A stretch of 64,000 bases of DNA from Pseudogulbenkiania subflava DSM 22618. GTDB taxonomy: Bacteria > Pseudomonadota > Gammaproteobacteria > Burkholderiales > Chromobacteriaceae. Each line of letters opens with the position of its first letter. Within the stretch, counting starts at the first letter, position 1. Below, piece by piece: positions 7,682 through 16,292 of this stretch. The notes under the pieces are model-generated. The model made no database searches. It saw only the letters and a program-made list of their open reading frames with translations, and was not told the origin of the DNA. The stretch spans positions 122,879 to 186,878 of the forward strand of contig NZ_FXAG01000007.1 in NCBI RefSeq assembly GCF_900177275.1. Direction: 5' to 3'. The translations under genes were made by a program, and so were the position numbers.

Positions 7682-9811
7682 ATGGGTAGGCAAGGGGGCA
7701 AAGTGGCAGAGAATCACTTCGGTACAAGCGCAAAATTATTGGTCGTAGACGATGAACCCCGCATGCGGGAAAGCCTGTGCATGCTGTTGCGGGGGCGGAA
7801 TTACGACGTGCGCGCCTGCCACGACGGCCAGTCGGCCCTGGAACAGCTCATGGCCGGCGGCGTGGATTTGATGCTGCTCGATCTGCACCTGGGCGACATG
7901 AACGGGCTCGATCTGCTGGGGATGATCCGGCGTGCCGGCATCGACACCGAGGTGCTGGTGGTCAGCGGCGACACCGCTTTCGATTCCGCCGTTTGCGCGC
8001 TGCGCAGCGGGGCCAGTGATTATGTCTGCAAGCCGTATGCCGTAGAGGAGCTCATGCACCGGGTCGAGCTGGCTCTGCAGCGCCGCAGCCTGGCGCGTGC
8101 CAACCTGGCTATGGCACAGCAGCTGCACACCTCGGAGCGCATGCACCGGTCACTGGTGGAGGCGTCGCCCGATCTTATCTTCACGCTGGACGAGCGCTTT
8201 TGCTTTACGTTTGCCAATGAGCGTACCCACCATTTGATCGGCTATTCCCCGCAGGAACTGCTTGGCCAATCGCTGCTCGACCTGGTTTTGCCGGTGGATG
8301 CCGAGCGAGTCCGTTATGTACTCGAGCATCGGACGGGGCAGCGGGCCATCGAGTTTCGCATCGCCAGCAGGGGGGGAGAGATCGCCGAGCGGCATTTCGA
8401 AGCGAGCCTGGTGCCAGTTGAACTGGATCTGCCGCAGCTGTCGAGCCGCTTGTATGGCGTGGCGCGCGATGTGACCGACAAAAAGGACGCAGAACACCGC
8501 ATGGCCTACCTGGCCTACCACGATTTGCTCACCGGCCTGCCCAACCGCGCACTGTTTCGCGACCGGCTCGGCTTGGCGATCATGCAGGCCAAGCGCAAGG
8601 GGCGTCAGGTGGCGGTCCTGTTCGTCGATCTGGACCGCTTCAAGCTCGCCAACGATACCTTTGGTCATATCAAGGGTGATGAGCTGCTGCAGCAAGTGGG
8701 GCAGCGTCTGCAATGCGTCTTGCGGGAGTGCGACACGCTGGCCCGCCTGGGCGGCGACGAATTCACCATCCTGTTGCCGGGCCTGAGTAGAAAGGAGGAT
8801 GCCGCCATCCTCGCGGCCAAGCTGGTCAAGGAGGTTGCCGCGCCGTTCAGCATCGACGGCGACGATGTTTTTCTCACGGTCAGCATCGGCATCGCGGTGT
8901 TTCCCGACGATGGCGACGATATTGAGACCCTGCTGCGTCATGCCGATATCGCCATGTACCAGGTCAAGTCCCAGGGCAAGAATGGTTTCGACTTCTTCCT
9001 GCCGGTGATGGACGATGCCGCCGGCCAGCGCCTGAGGCTCGAAAACGAGGTCCGGCGGGCCTTGGAGCTCGAACAGTTCGAGCTGCACTACCAGCCGCAA
9101 GTCGAATTCGACAGCCGCCGGATCATCGGCTGTGAAGCCTTGATCCGATGGCGGCACCCGACCCGCGGGCTGGTTCCGCCGGGGGCCTTCCTGGGGGTGA
9201 TCGAAGAAATCGGGTTGATGAAGCCGCTCACCTACTGGGTGATCGAGCGTGCCTGCCAGACGCTGCGTGAATGGAAACGGGCCGGCCTCGAGCTGTCGCG
9301 CATGTCGGTCAACGTGCCGCCCGAGGTCTTGGTCGACAATGATTTCTACGACTATCTGATCGCGACGGTAGACCGCTACGGTATCCGTCGCCAGAGCTTC
9401 GAGATCGAGATCACCGAGAATGCGTTTATTGCCGATCAGCAAGCCATGTCGCTGAAACTGGCGGGGTTGGCCGAAGAGGGCATCCGCGTGGCTATCGACG
9501 ATTTCGGCACGCAGTATTCGTCGCTGAGCTACCTGCGCCATTTGCCGGTGACGACGCTCAAGATCGATCAGTCGTTCGTGCGCGAAATCGAAGCCGGCAA
9601 GGAGGATTCGCCCATCGTGCGCGCCATCGTCGCCATCGCCACCGGGCTCAATCTGAACCTGGTGGCCGAAGGGGTGGAAACCGACATCCAGGCGGACTAT
9701 CTCGGCAGCCTGGGCGCCGTGGAGATGCAGGGCTACCTGTTCGGCAAACCCATGCCCTCGTCGGATTTCCGCCGGCTGTTGCACCATGAGGCCGCCGTTA
9801 CGCCGGTTTAG
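7682..9811 (+). CDS. Response regulator with PAS, GGDEF and EAL domains
   Basis: A 709-residue cyclic-di-GMP regulator. Residues 18-135 are a receiver with phospho-acceptor Asp67 (LMLLDLHLGD), Ser95 and Lys117 (VCKPY). A PAS domain (about 150-265) follows. The GGDEF domain has an intact LGGDEFTI near residue 357. The EAL domain keeps CEALIRW, EIEITEN, AIDDFGTQYSSLSYL and VAEGVET, so both cyclase and phosphodiesterase activities are possible. It lies 40 bp after the HDOD kinase, its probable partner. GTG at 7703, with AAGGGGG 4 nt upstream, is a realistic alternative start that trims seven residues. Confidence 0.92.
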   Translation: MGRQGGKVAENHFGTSAKLLVVDDEPRMRESLCMLLRGRNYDVRACHDGQSALEQLMAGGVDLMLLDLHLGDMNGLDLLGMIRRAGIDTEVLVVSGDTAFDSAVCALRSGASDYVCKPYAVEELMHRVELALQRRSLARANLAMAQQLHTSERMHRSLVEASPDLIFTLDERFCFTFANERTHHLIGYSPQELLGQSLLDLVLPVDAERVRYVLEHRTGQRAIEFRIASRGGEIAERHFEASLVPVELDLPQLSSRLYGVARDVTDKKDAEHRMAYLAYHDLLTGLPNRALFRDRLGLAIMQAKRKGRQVAVLFVDLDRFKLANDTFGHIKGDELLQQVGQRLQCVLRECDTLARLGGDEFTILLPGLSRKEDAAILAAKLVKEVAAPFSIDGDDVFLTVSIGIAVFPDDGDDIETLLRHADIAMYQVKSQGKNGFDFFLPVMDDAAGQRLRLENEVRRALELEQFELHYQPQVEFDSRRIIGCEALIRWRHPTRGLVPPGAFLGVIEEIGLMKPLTYWVIERACQTLREWKRAGLELSRMSVNVPPEVLVDNDFYDYLIATVDRYGIRRQSFEIEITENAFIADQQAMSLKLAGLAEEGIRVAIDDFGTQYSSLSYLRHLPVTTLKIDQSFVREIEAGKEDSPIVRAIVAIATGLNLNLVAEGVETDIQADYLGSLGAVEMQGYLFGKPMPSSDFRRLLHHEAAVTPV

Positions 9812-9987
9812 GTGAGCCGCTTTGACCCCTGCGGGCGGCTCATGGTGCAACGTTGGCGGCAGGAACGGGGCATCTGCTTTGGCACGATCCGCCCGTATGC
9901 CGATCACCGCCCCGGCCCGGAGGCGGCTGGCAGCACAGGATGCCGAACGGCTGGTTCCTGGCCGACAGTGCCCCCGTTGATCCCTCT

Positions 9988-10023
9988 GCCCCTTATCGGT
10001 CGTGCCGATAAGGGGCTTTCGTT
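9988..10023 (+). terminator. Intrinsic terminator after the c-di-GMP regulator
   Basis: A perfect 12-bp stem GCCCCTTATCGG/CCGATAAGGGGC with a 5-nt loop is followed by TTTCGTT. It ends transcription from the plus strand 177 bp after the regulator and separates it from the convergent MFS gene. A weaker stem (TGAGCCGC/GGCGGCTCA) directly follows the stop at 9812-9842 and lacks a T-run. Confidence 0.75.
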
Positions 10024-11218
10024 ATGCCCTCCCTTTTTTCAGCATGAATGGCAGAAGAGCCAGGACGGGGAAGGCGCTGCCTGCCATGCAGACCCAGGCC
10101 CAGCCACCCTGTTGATACACGATGCTGGCGATGGCAGAGCCGGCCGCACCTCCAATGAAAATGCTGGTCATGTAGAGCGCGTTGAGTCGGTTGCGGATGG
10201 CAGGATCGAGTGCGTAAATCTCGCGTTGCCCCAGTACCATGTTCGTTTGCACGCAGAAATCCAGCACGACCCCCGCCACCACCAGGCCCGCGACGCCCAG
10301 CGAAGGGGCCAGCAGTACAGGCAGAAAGCTCAAGGAACCGACCGCGAGTGCCGCCAGGGTAGCGGGGCGGGTATGTCCGGCATCCGCCAGGCGGCCGCTG
10401 ATGGGAGCGGCGATGGCGCCGATAGCGCCAACCAGGGCGAAAATGGCGATGTGCGACTGGCTCAGCCCGTGATGCTGGGCCAATTCGAGCGGAACGGCGG
10501 TCCAGAACAGGCTGAAGGTCGCGAACATGCACGCCTGGAAGAACGAACGCTGGCGCAGCACGGGAGTGCTGGCCATCAGCGTTGCCAAAGAGCGCAGCAG
10601 CTGGCCATAGCCCGCTTGATGGGCCGGTTGACGACGGGGCATGGTGGCGGCCAGCAACACGGTGATGGCGGCCATCAGGATCGAGGCCGTGCCAAATACG
10701 ACGCGCCAGCCGAAGTGGTCGGCAACAAAGCTCGAGAGCGGACGAGCCAGCAGAATGCCGAGCAACAGCCCCCCCATGATGCCGCCGACCACGCGCCCCC
10801 GCGATGCCTCTGGCGACAGGTGGGCCGCCAGGGGAATCAACAGCTGAACGGACACCGAGCTGAATCCGAGCAGCAGCGAGACCAGCAGAAACAGGCCTGG
10901 CTGCCGCGCGAGCGCTGTTGTGGCCAGGCTGACGATCGAGAGCATGGCCGTCGCGATCATCAGACGGCGGTTTTCGAGCAGGTCACCCAACGGCACCAGA
11001 AAGAACAAGCCGAGGGCATAGCCGATCTGCGTCAGCGACACGATCAGGCTGGCGGTCTGGCCGGACATGTGGATGTCTGGCGCAATCAAGCCGATGATCG
11101 GCTGGGCGTAGTAGATATTGGCGACGATGGCGCCACAGCAGAAGGCGAACAAGGAGATCATGGCGCGGGTCATGACCAGCGGTGTGCCTGTGGGCACGGT
11201 TTGCAGCAGCGTTTTCAT
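10022..11218 (-). CDS. MFS family exporter
   Basis: A 398-residue inner-membrane protein with about 12 helices. NIYYAQPIIGL in helix 1 and DLLENRRLMI in the loop between helices 2 and 3 place it among the MFS drug- or metabolite-exporting proteins. GGGAGA lies 8 nt before the ATG at 11218. It is divergent from a LysR regulator at 11423, the usual arrangement for a regulator and its target. The substrate cannot be read from the sequence. Confidence 0.88.
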   Translation of the reverse strand: MKTLLQTVPTGTPLVMTRAMISLFAFCCGAIVANIYYAQPIIGLIAPDIHMSGQTASLIVSLTQIGYALGLFFLVPLGDLLENRRLMIATAMLSIVSLATTALARQPGLFLLVSLLLGFSSVSVQLLIPLAAHLSPEASRGRVVGGIMGGLLLGILLARPLSSFVADHFGWRVVFGTASILMAAITVLLAATMPRRQPAHQAGYGQLLRSLATLMASTPVLRQRSFFQACMFATFSLFWTAVPLELAQHHGLSQSHIAIFALVGAIGAIAAPISGRLADAGHTRPATLAALAVGSLSFLPVLLAPSLGVAGLVVAGVVLDFCVQTNMVLGQREIYALDPAIRNRLNALYMTSIFIGGAAGSAIASIVYQQGGWAWVCMAGSAFPVLALLPFMLKKGRA

Positions 11219-11398
11219 GCCAGGTTCTCCCAGACGGTGTGCGCATGACGATGGTGCGTTTCATGGGGGTGATGAGCGGGTGAGGCAGGGATGTCGTGCT
11301 CGATGAATTCCATGGACGGCTCCTTGGGCAAAGTGATCATGCCGCAAGCTTAGTCGTTGTCATTCGTGCGTTGAATCCATATAAATTGCAAGCTAGCA

Positions 11399-11413
11399 TT
11401 GCGTTTTTCGCAA
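11399..11413. promoter_or_regulatory. LysR-type operator (T-N11-A dyad)
   Basis: TTGCGTTTTTCGCAA is a perfect 5-bp dyad containing T-N11-A (11400-11412), the consensus LysR-family site. It ends 9 bp before the LysR ATG, in the gap shared with the MFS gene. This position suggests self-repression plus control of the exporter; that is inference. Confidence 0.55.
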
Positions 11414-11422
11414 AGGATTTGC

Positions 11423-12334
11423 ATGGATAAATTGTTGGCTCTCAGAACGCTGATGGAAGTGGCCGAAACGGGAGGGTTTTCCAGGGCGGCTCGGCGGCTC
11501 GGTGTGGCGACGTCGTCGGTAACACGGCTGATGGATGCGCTGGAACAGTCGCTGGGGGCCGTCCTGCTCACTCGCACCACCCGGCAAGTCCTGTTGACGG
11601 ATGCCGGGGCAAGCTACCTCGAGCAGGTTTCCAAGCTCCTGGCCGATCTGGAGGAGGCCGACAGCAGCATTGCCGACGGCAAGGAGGAGCCGATGGGCAC
11701 GCTGCGGGTATCCGTTCCCGTGACCTATAGCCGTCTCTGTTTGGCGGGGCATCTTTCCGATTTCATGAAAGCCTATCCGCGCGTGAAGCTGGATCTCGTG
11801 GTATCGGATTCGTATCAGGATCTGGCGGTTGAGCGTATCGACCTTGCCGTCAGGATAGGGGTGCCGAATCGTGACGAGCATTTGATCGTGAAGAAGCTGG
11901 CGGAGAATCGGCGTTTTCTGGTGGCGAGCCCTGACTACCTGGAACGGCACGGCACGCCTCGTGCGCCGATCGAGCTGGCTTCGCATGCCTGCCTTCGCTT
12001 TGCATATCGGCCGGGGCGCCAGCGCTGGACATTCCGCTTGGAGGCTCGGAGCGAGCAGGTTGAAGTGGACGGGCCGTTCATCACCAACAGTCTCGACATG
12101 CTGCGCGAAGCCGTGCTCGGCGGCCATGGCGTCGCGTTGCTGCCGGAGTGGGTGGTGCAGGAGGATATTCGGGCAGGGCGCGTGCTGCGCTTGTTCGACG
12201 CGTGGAGTGTGACGCCGCAGCTTGGCGACGCGCACGTGTATGCCGCCTATTTGCCCAACCGCCGCTATTCGCGCAAGGTGCATGCCTTCATCCAGTATCT
12301 GGAGGAACGGCTTCGGGCCATGCATCAGGCTTAG
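11423..12334 (+). CDS. LysR-family transcriptional regulator
   Basis: A 303-residue DNA-binding regulator. The N-terminal winged helix-turn-helix reads FSRAARRLGVATSSVTRLMDALE. It is followed by LLTRTTRQVLLTDAG and an effector-binding domain of about 210 residues. It resembles the CrgA/AaeR-like subgroup with RYSRKVHAF near the end. AAGGA lies 7 nt before the ATG at 11423. The divergent MFS gene is the probable target; the metallohydrolase gene 200 bp downstream may also be one. Confidence 0.9.
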   Translation: MDKLLALRTLMEVAETGGFSRAARRLGVATSSVTRLMDALEQSLGAVLLTRTTRQVLLTDAGASYLEQVSKLLADLEEADSSIADGKEEPMGTLRVSVPVTYSRLCLAGHLSDFMKAYPRVKLDLVVSDSYQDLAVERIDLAVRIGVPNRDEHLIVKKLAENRRFLVASPDYLERHGTPRAPIELASHACLRFAYRPGRQRWTFRLEARSEQVEVDGPFITNSLDMLREAVLGGHGVALLPEWVVQEDIRAGRVLRLFDAWSVTPQLGDAHVYAAYLPNRRYSRKVHAFIQYLEERLRAMHQA

Positions 12335-12534
12335 GGTGGAGCGGATGCCGGCCAGACGGGCTGGCGGAGCATGCGGCATCCCGGCGCCTGGGCATGTCTT
12401 CGTGCTGGGGGGCAAGGCAAGCGGTGTGGCGTCGGCCGTTCTTGCCGCCCGCGGTGCTCTCGTCTTCAACGACTGCGGCAAGTTCGGGTATGGTTCCGGT
12501 ATTGACGTTAACCCGGCCTGCCTCATTCCTGATC

Positions 12535-13665
12535 ATGAAACGTATCGAACATACTTTGCTCTCCCCCGGTCTCGGCTCCAGCCGGCAGCTGTGCAGCCTG
12601 CATTTCGGCCGCGCCGGACAAGGTCAGAAGGTCTATATCCAGGCCGCGCTGCACGCCGACGAGCTCCCCGGCATGCTGGTGGCCTGGCATCTCAAGTCGG
12701 CCCTCCAGGCACTGGAATCCGCCGGCCACCTGCACGGCGAAGTGGTGCTGGTGCCGCAAGCCAATCCGATTGGTCATGACCAGACCCTGCTCGGGCTGCA
12801 ATTGGGCCGTTTCGAGATGGCCAGCGGCGAGAATTTCAACCGAAATTATCCGGCCCTGCTTGAAGGGGTCTACCGGCGCGTGAAGCCGCACTTGTCCGGC
12901 GATGCCGCCGCCAATACCCAGCTGATTCGCGCCGCCATCCGTGCGGAGCTGGCGGCCTGGCCGGTGAGCACCGAGCTGCAGAGCCTGCGGCACCGCCTGA
13001 TGTCGTTGGCGGCCGACGCCGACATCGTGCTCGACCTGCATTGCGATTTTCGCGCCGCGCTGCACGTCTATACCGGTACGCCGCTGTGGCCGCAGTGCGA
13101 ACCGTTGTCACGCTACCTCGGCTCGCAGGCGCAGTTGCTGGCCACCGAGTCCGGCGGGGACCCGTTCGATGAAGCCTGTAGCCGCCTCTGGTGGGAGTTG
13201 CAGGAGAAGGCGCGGCAGGACGGTCTCGACGTGCCGATCGAGTTGGCGGCGCTCGTGGTGACGGTGGAGCTGCGTGGCCAGGGCGACGTCAGGCATGAGC
13301 TGGCGGAGCGGGATGCGGCGGCGATCCTGGAGTTTCTGCGCTACCGTGGCGTGATCGCCGACCTCCCGGCGGCCGAGCTGCCGCCGCTCGATTATCCGGC
13401 GACACCGCTGGCCGGGTCGGAGAATCTTTGCGCCCCGCACTCCGGGGTCGTGACCTTCCTGGTTGCCCCGGGGACCCGGGTGGAGCCGGGCCAGCCGGTG
13501 GTGGAGGTGATCGACCCGCTGAATGACCGGGTCAGCGTGCTGAGCTCGGCGTATGGCGGCATGGTGTACGTGCTGGAGAGCCGCCATTTCGCCACCACCG
13601 GGATGGGGCTCGCCAAGGTGGCGACTCCCCATGCCTTCAAGACCGGGTCGCTGCTGTCGGCCTGA
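12535..13665 (+). CDS. Succinylglutamate desuccinylase/aspartoacylase-family metallohydrolase
   Basis: A 376-residue zinc-dependent amidohydrolase of the AstE/AspA (M14-like) family, probably cytoplasmic. Zinc ligands are visible as H40-x-x-E43 in AALHADELPG and H169 in VLDLHCDF. NFNRNYP is the substrate-binding Asn-Arg motif of M14 enzymes. VTVELRG probably holds the catalytic Glu. The last 80 residues form the beta-barrel domain typical of the family (CAPHSGVVTFLVAPGT). The ATG at 12535 begins the conserved region. The true substrate is unknown; neighbours give no arginine-catabolism context, so I give no gene symbol. Confidence 0.85.
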   Translation: MKRIEHTLLSPGLGSSRQLCSLHFGRAGQGQKVYIQAALHADELPGMLVAWHLKSALQALESAGHLHGEVVLVPQANPIGHDQTLLGLQLGRFEMASGENFNRNYPALLEGVYRRVKPHLSGDAAANTQLIRAAIRAELAAWPVSTELQSLRHRLMSLAADADIVLDLHCDFRAALHVYTGTPLWPQCEPLSRYLGSQAQLLATESGGDPFDEACSRLWWELQEKARQDGLDVPIELAALVVTVELRGQGDVRHELAERDAAAILEFLRYRGVIADLPAAELPPLDYPATPLAGSENLCAPHSGVVTFLVAPGTRVEPGQPVVEVIDPLNDRVSVLSSAYGGMVYVLESRHFATTGMGLAKVATPHAFKTGSLLSA

Positions 13666-13677
13666 TAGAGCCGTGTT

Positions 13678-14268
13678 TCAGTCCGCCAGCGCGGCGTGCA
13701 CCGCCGCGCGCAGCGCCGGCACCACCTCATCGTCGAACCAGGGGTTGCTGACGAACCAGCGCACGTTGCGCGGGCTGGGGTGAGGCAGCACGAAGAGCTC
13801 AGGCTGGTACTCGCGCCAGGCCTTGACGGTGTCGGTCAGGGTCTTTTTGCGGCGTTTTCCCAGGTGCCAGGCCTGCGCGTATTGGCCGATCAGCAGCGTC
13901 AGGCGGATGTCGGGCAGCTGTGCCAGCAGGCGCTGGCGCCATAGCACGGCGCATTCCGGACGAGGCGGGGCATCGCCACTGCCGTGCTTGCCGGGGTAAC
14001 AGAAGCCCATCGGCACGATGGCGAGCCGGGCCGGGTCGTAGAAGGCGTCGCGGTCCAGGTCGAGCCAGCGCCGCAGGCGGTCGCCCGAGGGGTCGTTGAA
14101 GGGGAGGCCGGTCTGGTGCACGCGTACGCCGGGGGCTTGGCCCACCAGCAGGATGCGTGACGTCGCCGCCGCCTGCAGCACCGGGCGCGGTCCCAGCGGC
14201 AGTTGCGCTTCGCAGTGGCGGCAGGCGCGGATCTCCGCCAGCAGCGTGTCGAGCTCGTGATCGTCCAT
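13678..14268 (-). CDS. Uracil-DNA glycosylase-family protein with four-cysteine cluster motif
   Basis: A 196-residue protein of the uracil-DNA glycosylase superfamily, which removes damaged bases from DNA. Motif 1 is VGQAPGVRVHQTGLPF and motif 2 is HPSPRN near residue 163. Cys16, Cys19, Cys90 and Cys106 (CRHC, CYPG and RPEC) match the spacing of the 4Fe-4S ligands of family 4/5 enzymes. The gene starts 6 bp after the DMT exporter stop and is probably co-transcribed with it. The exact subfamily cannot be settled by eye. Confidence 0.82.
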   Translation of the reverse strand: MDDHELDTLLAEIRACRHCEAQLPLGPRPVLQAAATSRILLVGQAPGVRVHQTGLPFNDPSGDRLRRWLDLDRDAFYDPARLAIVPMGFCYPGKHGSGDAPPRPECAVLWRQRLLAQLPDIRLTLLIGQYAQAWHLGKRRKKTLTDTVKAWREYQPELFVLPHPSPRNVRWFVSNPWFDDEVVPALRAAVHAALAD

Positions 14269-14274
14269 GGTGTT

Positions 14275-15159
14275 TCAGCGTCCGGCTTGGCGCTTGCCGG
14301 CGATGACCAGCCATACCCCGCCCAGAATGGCGATCGAGGCCAGCACCAGGCGCAGCGTGACCGGCTCGCCCAGCAGCGCTACGCCCCCCGCCGCCGCGAT
14401 CACCGGCACGGTGAGCTGTACCGTGGCCGCGCCGGTGGCGGTCAGCCCGCGCAGGGCGGTGTACCACACGGCGTAGCCGACACCCGAGGCCAGCGCGCCG
14501 GAGAGCAGCGCGTAGATGGCGCCGGCGGTGTCCCATGAGGCTGCCGGCATCAGCAGCAGGCTCAGCGAAATCGCCAGCGGCACGGCGCGCAGGAAGTTGC
14601 CGGCGGTGACGCGGGTCGGGTCGCCGGCGCCTTTGCCGAGCAGCGAGTAGGCGCCCCAGGCCACGCCTGCCAGCAGCATCAGCACGGCCCCCGCCAGCGG
14701 TGGCGCCGACAGGCCCGGCAGCAGCAGGCCAGCCAGCCCCGCCAGCGCGAGCAGCAAGCCGGCCAGTTGACGGACGCTTAGGCGTTCGCCCCGCGCCAGT
14801 CCGATCCCGATCATCGTTGCCTGAACCGCCCCGAACAGCAGCAGGGCACCCGTCGCCGCCGACAGGCTGACGTAGGCGAACGAGAACGCGGCGGCGTAGA
14901 AGAACAGCGCCAGCGCCGAGCGCCAGCGGCCGTTGCCGCTGCCGGTCGCCGCGCGCAGACGCACGATCAACCACAGCACCAGGGCTCCGGAGGCGATGCG
15001 CAGGGTGGTGAAGGTAGCCGGGTCGATGCTGGTGTGCTTGAGTGCCTGGCGGCAGAGCAGGGAGTTGCCGGCAAATGCCGTCATGGCCAGCAGCGTGAGC
15101 AGGGCGACGCGCTGGCGTGAAAGGGAGGGGGCGCCGGCGGCGGCAAAACTGGTCGACAT
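14275..15159 (-). CDS. EamA/DMT-family exporter
   Basis: A 294-residue inner-membrane protein with about ten helices, arranged as two EamA repeats. Small metabolites such as amino acids are typical substrates of the family. The start of the mature region reads AMTAFAGNSLLCRQALKHTSIDP. It lies upstream of the uracil-DNA glycosylase gene with a 6-bp gap. It is only distantly similar to the two tandem DMT proteins at 58963-60766. Confidence 0.85.
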   Translation of the reverse strand: MSTSFAAAGAPSLSRQRVALLTLLAMTAFAGNSLLCRQALKHTSIDPATFTTLRIASGALVLWLIVRLRAATGSGNGRWRSALALFFYAAAFSFAYVSLSAATGALLLFGAVQATMIGIGLARGERLSVRQLAGLLLALAGLAGLLLPGLSAPPLAGAVLMLLAGVAWGAYSLLGKGAGDPTRVTAGNFLRAVPLAISLSLLLMPAASWDTAGAIYALLSGALASGVGYAVWYTALRGLTATGAATVQLTVPVIAAAGGVALLGEPVTLRLVLASIAILGGVWLVIAGKRQAGR

Positions 15160-15216
15160 GGGGGTTCCTCGGGATGAAGAGTGTCCCCATTTTAGGCGGA
15201 GTTTGCCGCAAAAGGG

Positions 15217-15250
15217 TGGCCGAAGCGGTGCGGGCTTCGGCCAACTTTGG
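15217..15250 (-). terminator. Hairpin terminator built on TTCGGCCAAC
   Basis: The stem GGCCGAAGC (15218-15226) / GCTTCGGCC (15234-15242) lies just after the monooxygenase stop on the minus strand, which ends in CCCTTTTGC. The right arm is an exact copy of the overrepresented decamer (15236-15245); the left arm extends to GGTGGCCGAA, one base from a second inverted copy. Inverted pairs of uptake words that act as terminators are well known in Neisseria. Confidence 0.6.
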
Positions 15251-15261
15251 TACGGGGTGGC

Positions 15262-15621
15262 CTAGCGGCGGAAGCCGCCGACCGGGCTCAGGTAACTGGG
15301 CTTGATATCCGCCAGCGCGGCCTGGAGTTCGGCACTGGGGTGGCCGTAGATGCTGAAGCGGGTCGGCGTCAGCAGTGCAAAGAAGCGTTCGGCGAAGCGC
15401 GTCTCGAAATTGCCCAGGTGGGTCAGCACCGCCGCCGAGTCGCGGTAGCGTTCGTAGATATGGCAGGTCGTGCCGTCGCTGCTGACGTTCCATTCGTAAT
15501 TCAGCGCACCGGGCTCGTTGGCGCCGGTTGCCTCGACCATCTCGGTCATCAGGTGGTCGAAGGCCTCGCGCTGGCCAGGCTGGATGGCGAGCTCCAGCAG
15601 CCAGTAGACTTCCTGATTCAT
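15262..15621 (-). CDS. Antibiotic biosynthesis monooxygenase (ABM)-domain protein
   Basis: A 119-residue protein with a single ferredoxin-like ABM domain (WLLELAIQPGQREAFDHLMT ... GALNYEW ... YERYRD). Small proteins of this type include quinol monooxygenases related to YgiN and some heme-degrading enzymes. AGGAG lies 7 nt before the ATG at 15621, which decides the start over longer in-frame extensions. Monocistronic by position, with a hairpin terminator directly after it. Substrate unknown. Confidence 0.82.
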   Translation of the reverse strand: MNQEVYWLLELAIQPGQREAFDHLMTEMVEATGANEPGALNYEWNVSSDGTTCHIYERYRDSAAVLTHLGNFETRFAERFFALLTPTRFSIYGHPSAELQAALADIKPSYLSPVGGFRR

Positions 15622-15708
15622 GCCTTTCTCCTTGCTGTGGTATGGCGGTAGTGTGTTGGCTGAATATGTCATATCAATATAGCGCGAAATGCTGTTCTGC
15701 GCCGGCAA

Positions 15709-16088
15709 GAAAAAACCGTGCCTTGGTGAGGCGCGCTTGCAGGGCGGCGATGCTAGAGCCTGTCATCAATTGAGCCAAATGGCCCGAACGAAGGCCGCAG
15801 GCTATTGGCTTACGGTAACAGAACGATCATCTGCCCCGCAGTGGCGATGGCAGGTGCGGCGCCGATCAGGATCAACGAAGGGGCTTCCTCGGCGTAGGTG
15901 CCGTTGCGGTTGGCGAATATGCCGGCAGAGATGGCTGACGGCACCACCTTGTTTTTTTGACGAGGTGGCATGGTCGCGTGGCTTTGGGCTGTCCCCATTT
16001 CTGGGGGCATGGCAGGCGACCCCGCTCGCGTCGGATCGCGTACAATGCCGCATCGTTTTTCGACATTTCTTTCAGGACGCGAATCGCC
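15709..16088. other. 380-bp gap with degenerate sequence
   Basis: No intact gene. 15750-15806 contains AGAGCCTG and, 40 bp on, CAGGCT, a loose inverted repeat that could be a remnant of a mobile element end. The segment 15810-15955 reads on the minus strand like a membrane-protein tail (listed separately). The 3' end probably holds the promoter of the small gene at 16089. Confidence 0.35.
15810..15955 (-). pseudogene. Possible 3' remnant of a membrane protein gene
   Basis: The minus strand reads AISAGIFANRNGTYAEEAPS followed by a hydrophobic LILIGAAPAIATAG tail and a stop. It has protein-like composition but no start, and its upstream part dissolves into noncoding sequence. I do not recognise the parent family, and it could be chance. 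Confidence 0.22.
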
Positions 16089-16292
16089 ATGGCAAAAAAG
16101 GACAAGGATCTCGACCCGGAAACCCGGGCGCTGCTGGAGTGGTGCGCCGAGGTCGAGGCCCTGCTGGTGGCCGCCGGAGCCACCCCGCGCGAGGCGCAGG
16201 AGCACATCGAAGAGCAGGCCGAATGGTATACCGATCAGTTCTACGACGGACTGACGCCGGAAGAGGCGGCCAAGGCGGCGTTGAATGACTGA
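16089..16292 (+). CDS. 67-residue acidic helical protein of unknown function
   Basis: A small, acidic, probably all-helical protein (MAKKDKDLDPETRALLEWCA, then EAQEHIEEQAEWYTDQF and ending in EEAAKAALND). It has no membrane segment. The last 8 bases overlap the start of the DnaQ-like exonuclease (ATGACTGA), so the two are translationally coupled. An AGGAC lies 12 nt before the ATG, which is rather far. I do not recognise the family; the coupling suggests a role with the exonuclease. Confidence 0.7.
   Translation: MAKKDKDLDPETRALLEWCAEVEALLVAAGATPREAQEHIEEQAEWYTDQFYDGLTPEEAAKAALND

Noticed and set aside
9812..11248. A 478-codon plus-strand frame opposite the MFS gene
   Set aside because: Begins directly at the end of another gene without a start signal and is Gln/Arg/His-rich; the MFS protein on the other strand is clearly real.
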